Origin: an uncultured Clostridia bacterium
GTDB taxonomy: Bacteria > Bacillota > Clostridia > Christensenellales > Aristaeellaceae
Reading direction: 5' to 3'
DNA: 64,000 bases
NCBI GenBank assembly: GCA_934667105.1
Contig: CAKULG010000009.1
Location: 1-64,000 of the forward strand
The notes under the pieces are model-generated. The model was not told where the DNA came from. It was given only the letters and a program-made list of their open reading frames with translations, and ran no database searches. The position numbers were made by a program, and so were the translations under genes. Shown in pieces: positions 28,327-35,983 of the stretch; the first letter of the stretch is position 1, and the number at the start of each line of letters is the position of its first letter.

Positions 28327-28704
28327 ATGAAGCCCCTTTACGCCCTGGAGGGCGCGGTGGTTCACGGGCTGGGAAACGGCCATAAGGTGAATATGCCCAC
28401 CGCCAATCTTCAATTGTCCCCCGGGCTGAGTTTTCCCCCCTTCGGGGTCTATGCCGCCCGCCTGACCGCGGAGGGAAAGGAATATCTGGGGGTTACTAAC
28501 GTGGGGCTTCGCCCCACCCTGGCCGGGGAGCAAAGGCCCTCCATCGAAACCTTCATTCTGGATTTCCAGGGGGATCTCTACGGTAAGCATATACAGCTTT
28601 ATCTGTACGTCCTTTTGCGCCCCACCCGGAAAATGGCCTCCCTGGAGGCGGTTCGGGATCAGGTGGAAAAGGACGCCGAAAGAACCCGCGCCCTGCTCGG
28701 CTAG
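28327..28704 (+). CDS. Stand-alone riboflavin kinase
   Basis: 125 residues, equal to the C-terminal flavokinase half of RibF with no FAD-synthetase domain. VVHGLGNGHKVNMPTANLQL contains the PTAN ATP/Mg site, and GVTNVGLRPT, IETFILDF and DLYGK complete the family pattern. It lies 25 bases after ribU in the same riboswitch-controlled transcript, so imported riboflavin is phosphorylated to FMN and trapped. FAD would need a separate synthetase gene elsewhere. Confidence 0.88.
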   Translation: MKPLYALEGAVVHGLGNGHKVNMPTANLQLSPGLSFPPFGVYAARLTAEGKEYLGVTNVGLRPTLAGEQRPSIETFILDFQGDLYGKHIQLYLYVLLRPTRKMASLEAVRDQVEKDAERTRALLG

Positions 28705-29030
28705 AGCGCGATAAATAGGCGCTCCTTCCCCCCCCCAAAAAAATAGAGAACCGGCTTGCGCCTCCGTTCCATTGCCGTCGGAGAAGCAAGCCGGTTTCTT
28801 TTCGCCCTCCTCTTTCCATTCGGCTTTCTCGGAGGGGGGCCGAAATCTCCCGCCGCCAGTGGCGGATGAAGGGAGATGGAGGCCCAATGAGGCACAGAGT
28901 ACAGGGGACGCAGTTTTCTGCGCCCCCTGTACGACAATGCCGAATTGTGGACAACCATTCTGATGAGCGCCGCCCTTTTTAGGGCGAAATGCCCCCAAAG
29001 AATAATTCCCCCGCATATATTCATTTATTT
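28705..29030. repeat. Intergenic region with Box B' and decayed Box A'
   Basis: Box B' runs from about 28781 (GAGAAGCAAGCCGG) to 28835 (TCGGCTTTCTCGGAGG). A 15-bp hairpin with one mismatch and a TTTT loop spans 28899-28932. The right half of a Box A (CCAAAGAATAATTCCCCCGC) ends at about 29014. No gene was seen. It lies between the convergent riboflavin kinase and DUF896 genes. Confidence 0.6.
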
Positions 29031-29243
29031 TTAATTCTTCACCGGTTTCTTTTCCAGCTTTTTGTAGGAGCCGTCCTCCTGCTGAATATAGACCTGATCC
29101 AGGGTGCCGCGAACGCTTTCGCGGAACTCGTCCAGATACTGTCGGCGGAGCACGGCCTGCTCCTCCAGCTCCTCCACGGTGAGGCCCACGGTTTTCTTTT
29201 TCCGGGCCAACTCGTTAATCCGTTCGATTTTTTCTTTTTCCAT
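29031..29243 (-). CDS. DUF896 family small protein (YnzC-like)
   Basis: 70 residues: EKIERINELARKKKTVGLTV followed by EELEEQAVLRRQYLDEFRES. This two-helix pattern and length define the DUF896/YnzC family, which is confined largely to Firmicutes. Cytoplasmic, function not settled; B. subtilis YnzC is expressed in the SOS-regulated yneA operon. Here it is the last gene of an envelope operon, 6 bases after the Lgt-like gene. Confidence 0.92.
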   Translation of the reverse strand: MEKEKIERINELARKKKTVGLTVEELEEQAVLRRQYLDEFRESVRGTLDQVYIQQEDGSYKKLEKKPVKN

Positions 29244-29249
29244 AGCCTT

Positions 29250-30179
29250 TCATTCCTCCCTGCGCAGCCGCAGGCCCAGGCAAACGGGCGCGGCCAGCAC
29301 CAGTATATAAACCAGATACAGCAGATAGCGGCTGATATTGGTGCGATCGATCATAAATTCCAGCCCCACCCCCAGCGCCACCGTAAGGGGGATGGAGCAG
29401 ACGGCGGCCCAGAACAGGCCCCTGCGCCTGCCCGCGCGGCGGCAGAGGGCGATGAGCGCCCCGCCCAGCAGCGCCATGCTCAACACCTGCTGCAGGCCCA
29501 CAAAGGCGATGCGCATATGCTGATCGAAGCGCAGGCTTTCCAGCAGCGTCTGGGACGCGCCGAAAAGCAGCAAAAACAGCAGAAACGTGTTTCCCGCCCG
29601 GCGGGAGGCCCGCAAATCAAGCAGCAGCACGATGAAGAGAACCGCCGCAGCGGCGGCCTCCAAATAATAGGTGGCCAGATAGCTGTCGTATTCCCCGGTA
29701 ACGCACAGGAACGTGTTCTGAAGCAGCGCGCCCACCAGCGGGCGGCTGATCCCGAAATCGGGGACGAACCGCTCTCCCAGCCGCGCAAAGAAAATAAACA
29801 GGGGCAGGGCGGCGGCCAGGCAATCCAGCAGCCGCAGGGGGCTTTGGCGGGTAAGCCGCGCGGCCAGCAGCGCGCCCAGGCCCGCGCCCGCCAGCGCGCC
29901 CAGCATGGAATAGCCCCCCCCTGTCGCCAGGAAATACGCCCGCAGGGGGAAGGCCGTTCCCAGCGCCCCATCCAGCAGGCAGAAAAGCGCCCGGGCCCCG
30001 ATAAAGCCCAGGAGCACCGCCAGCGCCCCCGTCAGCGCGGCGGTGCCGGGGACGCATTGCTTTTTGCGGCTCAACGCCCAAAGGGCGATGAGGGCGCACG
30101 CCGCCCCCAGGCACACAAACAGGCCGTAGGCGTACACCGTCACGCCCGCCAGCGTAATTTTTTCCGCTTCGTCCCACAT
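29250..30179 (-). CDS. Lgt-family membrane protein, divergent
   Basis: 309 residues with about eight membrane segments. The layout and the pieces GARALFCLLDG, GGGYSMLGALAGA and FFARLGERFVPDFGI align in order with the prolipoprotein diacylglyceryl transferase family (the last with its G-R-x-G-N-F-x-N region). The usual H-G-G-L motif and the asparagines of the Lgt signature are not seen. It may be a paralogue with another lipid-linked substrate rather than the housekeeping Lgt. Spacing of 3 bases to the upstream gene shows cotranscription. Confidence 0.65.
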   Translation of the reverse strand: MWDEAEKITLAGVTVYAYGLFVCLGAACALIALWALSRKKQCVPGTAALTGALAVLLGFIGARALFCLLDGALGTAFPLRAYFLATGGGYSMLGALAGAGLGALLAARLTRQSPLRLLDCLAAALPLFIFFARLGERFVPDFGISRPLVGALLQNTFLCVTGEYDSYLATYYLEAAAAAVLFIVLLLDLRASRRAGNTFLLFLLLFGASQTLLESLRFDQHMRIAFVGLQQVLSMALLGGALIALCRRAGRRRGLFWAAVCSIPLTVALGVGLEFMIDRTNISRYLLYLVYILVLAAPVCLGLRLRREE

Positions 30180-30182
30180 GGC

Positions 30183-31172
30183 TCATCTCCCGCTTTCCCC
30201 GGTCACGGCGGTGGCGAAATAGATAATATCGCTGGTGGTGCGCTCGCTGCCCGCCAGCTGATTATAATAATCGCCGTTGTATACCATGGCCGCCGTGCCG
30301 CCGCCATCCAGGTTATACGCCTCCAGGCAGCCCAGGCCCAGCATAAAATCCGCCAGTTCCTCATGGGTGACGCCGATGGATTCGCCCCGGCCCTCCGCCA
30401 CCACCAGCACATAGCTCAGCGGCCCGGTTTGGCCGATGGCGGCCCGGGGCTCGCGGCCGTTGGGGTTGTAGCCGTAATTCTTATCCAGCGTCAGGCGTTC
30501 CCCCGCCTGCACCAGGGCGGGGCCAAAGGTGAAGGCGTTGATGATGGCATGGCCGGTGGTCTTTTCAAAATCCATCGCGCCCTGGGATTTGACGAAGGTG
30601 TGGAAATCGCCGTTTTCATCGATAATCAGAATATCCTTGAGCTTGTTGGCCTTGGCGCGAATCTTCTGGCCCATGCGGTATTCAAAGGAGGTTTTGGTGG
30701 GATTATTGGAAAAATAATCGCCGTTGAGGGCCACCACGGCGTTGTTCTTTTCCGCCATGGATTTCACCAGCGCCGTCTTGGAGGAGGTGAGCTTGCCCGC
30801 CGTAGCGGTGCGCAGCTGGGTGGGAGACGCCACCTCCACCCAGGCGATGCGCCAGATCACCTCGCCCACGGGGCGGGTTTCCATCTGCACGCGGATGGAA
30901 GCGTCCTCATAGCCCGCGGCGGTGAACAGGGCGGGATCAGGGGCGGGACCGGCGGAGAAATCCACGGGCAGGGCGTATTCGGGGGCCGCTTCCTCCTCCG
31001 CCCGGGCGGCGGGCAGCAGCCAGGCCAGCGCGCCCGCCTCCTCGCCGTCCATTTCCTCCAGCAATTGCCATTTCGCCTCGCCCAGCATATTGGGGGAGGA
31101 AACCATAAAGGGCAGTGCCAGCGTCAGCGCGGCGCACAGCAGCGCCAGCAAAATTCGAAGGGGCTTGTTCAT
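30183..31172 (-). CDS. Secreted phosphodiester glycosidase domain protein (NAGPA/DUF2233-like)
   Basis: 329 residues. An N-terminal membrane or signal segment (ILLALLCAALTLALPFMV) is followed by an exported domain with VALNGDYF, RAAIGQTG, LMLGLGCLEAYNLDGGGTAAM and the end MVYNGDYYNQ. The ALNGDYF plus NLDGGGTA pair is typical of the family that cleaves GlcNAc-1-phosphodiesters and relatives in cell-wall polymers. It would act outside the membrane. It lies in a five-gene operon of envelope genes. Confidence 0.85.
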   Translation of the reverse strand: MNKPLRILLALLCAALTLALPFMVSSPNMLGEAKWQLLEEMDGEEAGALAWLLPAARAEEEAAPEYALPVDFSAGPAPDPALFTAAGYEDASIRVQMETRPVGEVIWRIAWVEVASPTQLRTATAGKLTSSKTALVKSMAEKNNAVVALNGDYFSNNPTKTSFEYRMGQKIRAKANKLKDILIIDENGDFHTFVKSQGAMDFEKTTGHAIINAFTFGPALVQAGERLTLDKNYGYNPNGREPRAAIGQTGPLSYVLVVAEGRGESIGVTHEELADFMLGLGCLEAYNLDGGGTAAMVYNGDYYNQLAGSERTTSDIIYFATAVTGESGR

Positions 31173-31202
31173 TGTATCTCTCCTTTCGCTTGGGGGAAAA
31201 AA

Positions 31203-32318
31203 TCAATCCTCCGCCGGGAAAATCCAGGCCTTCTGGATGCGGTAGTTCACGAAATACAAAATGGTGTCGATGATCGCCTTGAGCACGGTGGCGTTCATCC
31301 GGGGCAGGGCGGAGCCCAGCAGCGCCTGCAAAAGCGAGGAGGTCAGCAGCACCCCCACGCATAGCAGGAAATATTTCAGCGGCGCGCTCTTGCTTTTTTT
31401 CAATTGGAACACAAAGCTCTTATTCAGCCGGTAATTCAGCGCCGCGGAGCAGACCCGGGCCGTGGCGTTGGCGGGCAGCTTGGTCATCAGCCGGGGGAAG
31501 CGCCGGGCCAGGGGCAGCAGGAAATTGGGAACCGCCGCGCCCCCCACGAACACCCAGCGATCCAGCGCCGCGAACAGCAGCAGATCCACAATCGTGGCCA
31601 GCACGGAGGCGGACATGAACTTGAAGAAATTGCCCAGCAGCAGCTTGTAAATGCGCCAGCTATCCCGGATGGGATGAAAATGCGTGCCCTTGTTTTCATC
31701 GTGATACACGGTTTCGATGGAAATGGCGCGCATGGGCACATGCCGCCCCGCGCAATGGATGAGCTGGTTCATTTCATATTCAAAACGGTCGCCCTTCACC
31801 CGCAGCATGAAATCGATCAGCCCCCGGGGGAAGGCCCGCAGGCCGGTCTGAGTGTCGGGCAGCCATTGGCCGTAAAGCAGGCGGAAAACGCAGGAGGTGA
31901 TGCGGTTGCCCACCCGGGATTTGGGGGGCACCTGCTTGCTGCGGAGAGAAAAATCCCGGCTGCCCAGCAGCAGCTCCTGATTATCGCCCAGGGCGGCGGC
32001 CAGCTTGAGGGTATCGGGCACGGTGTGCTGGCCGTCCGAATCGGCGCAGATCACGCCCTGCATCGCGGTGGATTCCTGAATATAGGCAAAGCCGGTGCGC
32101 AGCGCGGCGCCCTTGCCCCGGTTCACCCCGTGATGCAGCACATGGCAGCCCGGCCACGCCGCGATGCGGGAAAAGATTTCCTGATAGGTCTCCGCCGAGC
32201 CGTCGTCCACCACCAGCACCAGGCCAAAGCCCGCCCCCCGCAGGGCCTGCACATATTCGGGCAGGCGTTCGTCCGGGGAAAGGGAGGGGATGAGCACGCA
32301 GCATTCCTGGGGATTCAT
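31203..32318 (-). CDS. GT2 glycosyltransferase fused to a GtrA-type membrane domain
   Basis: 371 residues. Residues 1 to about 215 are a GT-A transferase of the DPM1/GtrB type: IPSLSPDERLPEYV, VVDDGSAE and the metal motif ADSDGQH. Residues about 225-371 form four membrane helices of the GtrA family (FKFMSASVLATIVDLLLFAA, LNYRLNKSFVF). Such pairs make polyprenyl-phosphate-linked sugars and flip them outward; here both steps are on one chain. It would feed sugars to wall or lipid glycans. Confidence 0.9.
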   Translation of the reverse strand: MNPQECCVLIPSLSPDERLPEYVQALRGAGFGLVLVVDDGSAETYQEIFSRIAAWPGCHVLHHGVNRGKGAALRTGFAYIQESTAMQGVICADSDGQHTVPDTLKLAAALGDNQELLLGSRDFSLRSKQVPPKSRVGNRITSCVFRLLYGQWLPDTQTGLRAFPRGLIDFMLRVKGDRFEYEMNQLIHCAGRHVPMRAISIETVYHDENKGTHFHPIRDSWRIYKLLLGNFFKFMSASVLATIVDLLLFAALDRWVFVGGAAVPNFLLPLARRFPRLMTKLPANATARVCSAALNYRLNKSFVFQLKKSKSAPLKYFLLCVGVLLTSSLLQALLGSALPRMNATVLKAIIDTILYFVNYRIQKAWIFPAED

Positions 32319-32376
32319 AGAAGCATCCTTTCTTTCGCGCGGGGGAAAAGCGCCCCGGCGCGGCTTTCGTTTCGGT

Positions 32377-33840
32377 TCACATCAGCGTGTCCAGATAATC
32401 CAGCAGCAGCGGGCGCAGATCCATGCCCGCGTATTGGCACAAAAAATCCTCAAAATCCGCCCGGGAGACATAGGCAAAGGCGAATTTTTCCACATACGCC
32501 CGCAAAAACGCATCCACGCCCCCGGGCAGCGCTTCCTCCAGCGCCAGGGCCAGCGCCGCCCCCCGGCCGTAGACCACGGCGGTGTAATCATGCAGGGTGG
32601 AGAAATAATCCAGCGGGCTGGCGGGGGTCAGGGCGGGCAGCGCCTCCCGCAGGGGCTCGTCCACCCGGTAATGCCGCAGCGTTTCAAAGCTGCCCTGGCC
32701 GTAGCGCGCCCGCACATAGCGCAGCATGGCGTATTCGCACAGGGCCTCGTCCTGCCAGGGCTGATTCCATTGATCGGAGCCCACCAGCGCGTAAAACCAC
32801 TGATGCGCCGTTTCGTGGGCCAGAATCAACTCCAGCGAATCCTGCCGCCCCTCGGCCAGATAATCCCCACCGATGAGGGCGAAGGCGGCGTATTCCATGC
32901 CGCCGAAGGGAAAATCCGCCTGGCAGAGGGTGTAGCTTGCATAGGGATAGGCCCCGTAGAGGGCCTGGAAGGTTTCCAGCGCCTGGCGGGCATAGCGCAG
33001 CATGCGCCGGGCGGCCGCTTCCTCCCGGGCGTAGGCCAGCAGGCGGATATTCCCCGCCTGTGCCTGGGCGCACTGGTATTCCCCGCTGACGCACAGGCCC
33101 AGCTCCCGGGCGGCGGCGATTTCGCCCCGCCAGGTTCCCGCCGCGTCCTGGGTCAGGGGGGCGGAGCAAATGGGAACGTACCCCTGGGGCGCGGAAAGCG
33201 AAAGAGAAAAATCGGCGCAGTCGTTCACAAAGGGATCGCCGACGGGGGCGTATGCGTCCGTGCGCCAGGCCCCATTTTCATAGCGAGAAAGCAGGGGGAT
33301 CGTCTGGCCCAGCTGGAAGGTATCGCCCGTATAGCCCGTGCGGTGGGCGCAATGGGGCAGATAGGCCACGCAGCGCAATTCAAGCCGTCCGCCCTCCCCG
33401 GGGGCCAGGGCGGGAATGGAAATTTCCAGCGCGGTTTCCGCCGCGTCCAGATAGGCCCAGGCCGCCCGCTCCCCGTTCCAGAGCACGTCGTAGAGCGCCA
33501 GATACCCCGGGGAAAAGCCCGCGGGATAGCAGGAATCATACAGTTCCTCCAGCGCGGCGGGGCTGGTTTCCTCAGTTTGATAGGCGTTCAGCCAGGTGCG
33601 CAGCACCAGGGTGGTCAGCGTATCCCCGGTATCGTTGTGAAAATCCAGGGCTTCGGAAACGGCCAGGCTTTTTTCCTCCGGGTTCAGGCGGAGGGAGAGG
33701 GCGTAGCGGTTCAGGCCCTGAGGCGGCGCGGGGGGCGTTTCCCCCGCCGGGGAGCCGCGCAGCAGAAGGAAGAGCAGCGCCCCGGCCAGCAGCGCGAAAA
33801 TCAACGCGGCAAACAGCGCCCGCTTTCGCGTCCATGCCAT
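32377..33840 (-). CDS. Membrane-anchored M1 family metallopeptidase
   Basis: 487 residues from ATG 33840 (AGAGGTG upstream). One N-terminal anchor helix (ALFAALIFALLAGALLFLLL) leaves the rest outside. The zinc site is complete: HETAH, exactly 18 residues, then E in QDEALCEY. The substrate-side motif is FGGMEYAAF, a variant of GAMEN. It lacks the long C-terminal domain of PepN. First gene of the operon running to DUF896. Confidence 0.9.
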   Translation of the reverse strand: MAWTRKRALFAALIFALLAGALLFLLLRGSPAGETPPAPPQGLNRYALSLRLNPEEKSLAVSEALDFHNDTGDTLTTLVLRTWLNAYQTEETSPAALEELYDSCYPAGFSPGYLALYDVLWNGERAAWAYLDAAETALEISIPALAPGEGGRLELRCVAYLPHCAHRTGYTGDTFQLGQTIPLLSRYENGAWRTDAYAPVGDPFVNDCADFSLSLSAPQGYVPICSAPLTQDAAGTWRGEIAAARELGLCVSGEYQCAQAQAGNIRLLAYAREEAAARRMLRYARQALETFQALYGAYPYASYTLCQADFPFGGMEYAAFALIGGDYLAEGRQDSLELILAHETAHQWFYALVGSDQWNQPWQDEALCEYAMLRYVRARYGQGSFETLRHYRVDEPLREALPALTPASPLDYFSTLHDYTAVVYGRGAALALALEEALPGGVDAFLRAYVEKFAFAYVSRADFEDFLCQYAGMDLRPLLLDYLDTLM

Positions 33841-33944
33841 TATACACCTCTTTGCCCGCATTTTCCAGCCCTTCCTTTCCCGGCGAAGCCGCCTCCCTAT
33901 AATAACACGCCAAAGGCGCTTTTCCCTGCTTTTTTGCTATACCC

Positions 33945-33973
33945 TTCACAAAAAATTTAAAAAGCGGTATACT
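33945..33973 (+). promoter_or_regulatory. Promoter of the kinase-like gene
   Basis: TTCACA (33945-33950), 17 bases, TATACT (33968-33973), 35 bases before the GTG start at 34009. Confidence 0.65.
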
Positions 33974-34008
33974 TTAGGCGGGCTTGCATGTATAAAGGAG
34001 GGCGAAGC

Positions 34009-34857
34009 GTGGCGGAGGATTATCTCACCCTGCAATGGGACGGCGTGCCCTATCGGCTGCGCCGGGAAACCGACCTGGGCTGGCTGCGGCCTTACGGGCG
34101 CGTATTTTATATTTTCGACGAGCAGCCCTCGGGCAATCTTTGCTTTGGGGTGGAGGGGCGCTACGGGCGGCTGTTCATCAAATACGCGGGAGCGCGCACC
34201 ATCTACTACGCCGGCCGCCCGGAGGACGCGATTTTCACCCTGCAAAGGGCCATGCCCCTCTATGCGCCGCCCCATCCCGCCCTGACGCAGCTATTGGCCC
34301 ACGGCCCGGCAGGGGAGGGCTACGCCGCCGTTTTCCGCTGGCGGGACGCGCCCATGCTCCAGGGGCCCCAGGGCTCGGTGCGGGAGCGGGTGCGGCGGCT
34401 GCAATTGGGCCGCTCGCTGAAGATGCTGGATATGGTTTTTGATCTCCACGCCGCCCTGGCGGAGCGGGGCTATATCGCCGTGGATTTTCAGGACAGCAAC
34501 GTGCTTATCGATTTCGCCCGGGACGAGGCGATCGTCTGCGATATTGATCTTTATCGCAGAAAGCCCGCCGTGAACGACCGGGGGCGCATGCAGGGCTCCG
34601 CCCGCTTTCTTTCCCCCGAGGAATACGCCCTGGGCGCGCCCCTGACGGAAAGCACCACCGTCTACGCCTTGGGCGCCCTGGCCCATGAATTCTTCGGCGA
34701 TAATATGAACCGCGCGGCCGAAAACTGGGAGGGCCCGCCGCAATTATTCGCGGTGGCCGAAAAGGCCACGGCGGAGCGGCCGGAGGATCGCTATCCCTCC
34801 CTGCGGGCGTTCGTGGCCGCCTGGCGGGAAACCGTGGGCAACATCTGGGTAAGATAA
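34009..34857 (+). CDS. Divergent serine/threonine protein kinase-like protein
   Basis: 282 residues from GTG 34009 behind AAAGGAGGG; an ATG at 33988 precedes that binding site and is not favoured. The catalytic loop reads IAVDFQDSNVLIDF, aligning with HRDLKPxN but with glutamine for the usual lysine. The metal site is CDIDLYR in place of DFG. GSARFLSPEEYALG matches the activation/APE segment, and TESTTVYALGALAHEFF is the following helix. No membrane segment. It may be a weak or pseudo-kinase. Monocistronic; partners unknown. Confidence 0.65.
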   Translation: MAEDYLTLQWDGVPYRLRRETDLGWLRPYGRVFYIFDEQPSGNLCFGVEGRYGRLFIKYAGARTIYYAGRPEDAIFTLQRAMPLYAPPHPALTQLLAHGPAGEGYAAVFRWRDAPMLQGPQGSVRERVRRLQLGRSLKMLDMVFDLHAALAERGYIAVDFQDSNVLIDFARDEAIVCDIDLYRRKPAVNDRGRMQGSARFLSPEEYALGAPLTESTTVYALGALAHEFFGDNMNRAAENWEGPPQLFAVAEKATAERPEDRYPSLRAFVAAWRETVGNIWVR

Positions 34858-34927
34858 CGCCGGGGACAGGCTCCGCCCCGAAAATTTTCTCCTCGGGCCG
34901 TCAAAGGCGGCCCTGCGGATTGCAAAC

Positions 34928-35045
34928 GAAGGGGCCGCGGCCCCTTCATTGCATCCTCCAAGAAAGCCGATTGGATAAAAGGGAGCGTCAAGCAATCAGC
35001 TTATTTCTCCGCCAGCAGAACGAGGAATGCGAAAACGCTCTAGCG
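34928..35045. repeat. Perfect 20-base palindrome plus Box B
   Basis: GAAGGGGCCGCGGCCCCTTC at 34928-34947 is a perfect palindrome standing where Box A usually is. Box B follows, from CTCCAAGAAAGCCGATTGG (about 34956) to TTTCTCCGCCAGC (about 35012). A short stem GCAAATGCAAGCCGC-type remnant follows to about 35045. It lies between the convergent kinase-like and AraC genes. Confidence 0.65.
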
Positions 35046-35057
35046 GCTTGCATTTGC

Positions 35058-35864
35058 TCAGCGCTTGTCTTGCCGCAGCGCCCGGGGGGAGCATCCCCAC
35101 CGTGCCCGGATGGCGGCGCTGAGCTGCGCCCCCGAGCCGAACCCGCTGGACAGGGCGATCTGCTCCAGGGAAAGGCCGCTTTTTTCCAGCAGGGCGCGGG
35201 CCTGGCGCAGGCGCATATCCTGAAGCGCCTCCTTGGGGGATTGGCCGCCGTTCTTTTCAAAAATACGAAACAGCTGGGAGCGGCTCAGGCCTACGAAATC
35301 CGCGATTTCCTGAATGGTAACGGGGCGGGTATACGCCCCCTGCATATACCACAGCGCCTTTTCATAATGCCGGGCGCGATCGGGGGCAGCGTCCTCCTCC
35401 TGCAGGGGGGCGACGAGGGCCAGAAAGCGATACAGCCCGCCCAGCGCCGCCAGCGGGCCCAGGCGCAGGGTGGCCGCATCCTGCCGCAGGCGCGCCAGCG
35501 CCTCCCAGGGCGGCTCCGCCTGGGGCGCGGAAAAAACCCGCCGTTCCCGGGAAAGCCCCGCCCGGCGCGTCAGTTCCTCCGCGCCCTCCCCCCGGTAGCC
35601 CACCCAGCCGTAATGCCAGGGAGCCCGCAGATCCGCCCGGTAGGAGGTCACCTCCCCGGGGAAGATCACGAACCCCTGCCCCGGCCCCACGGCCCACAGC
35701 CGCCCCTGGGCGGAGAACATGCCCTCCCCCGATGCAACATAATGAATCAGGAAATTCTGCCGCACCGCCGGGCCGTAGGCATGGCCCGGGACGCAGCGCT
35801 CCTCCCCGAAATCCACAACGCACAGGGCGTTTTTTCCCGGCTCCCCCGCATATTCCGTCGCCAC
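35058..35864 (-). CDS. AraC-family regulator with cupin sensor domain
   Basis: 268 residues. The N-terminal half (to about 140) is an AraC-type ligand-binding cupin (HYVASGEGMFSAQGRLWAVG, VIFPGEVTSYRAD). The C-terminal half has both helix-turn-helix units (TIQEIADFVGLSRSQLFRIF and LEQIALSSGFGSGAQLSAAI). It is divergent from the GH4 alpha-galactosidase gene with a 119-base shared region holding two direct repeats. It is therefore probably the alpha-galactoside-responsive activator of that gene. Confidence 0.88.
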   Translation of the reverse strand: MATEYAGEPGKNALCVVDFGEERCVPGHAYGPAVRQNFLIHYVASGEGMFSAQGRLWAVGPGQGFVIFPGEVTSYRADLRAPWHYGWVGYRGEGAEELTRRAGLSRERRVFSAPQAEPPWEALARLRQDAATLRLGPLAALGGLYRFLALVAPLQEEDAAPDRARHYEKALWYMQGAYTRPVTIQEIADFVGLSRSQLFRIFEKNGGQSPKEALQDMRLRQARALLEKSGLSLEQIALSSGFGSGAQLSAAIRARWGCSPRALRQDKR

Positions 35865-35878
35865 GGGCCTTCCCCCTC

Positions 35879-35910
35879 ATGCAACAAATTTGCTTTTATT
35901 ATGCAACAAA
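35879..35910. promoter_or_regulatory. Candidate AraC operator: two direct repeats
   Basis: ATGCAACAAA occurs at 35879-35888 and again at 35901-35910, 22 bases apart, about two helical turns, as AraC-type dimers require. The GH4 promoter downstream has a good -10 (TATAAT, 35940-35945) but no good -35, fitting activator dependence. Confidence 0.55.
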
Positions 35911-35983
35911 AGCCTCCTGTTTTCAAGCCCCGGAGGTGCTATAATACCCCCTGAAAACATTTTTTTAAAGGAGGCCCCCTCTT

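Noticed and set aside
28899..28932. Strong hairpin as a small RNA or terminator
   Set aside because: The 15-bp stem has no T-run and no promoter was found; it was kept only as part of the repeat-rich region.
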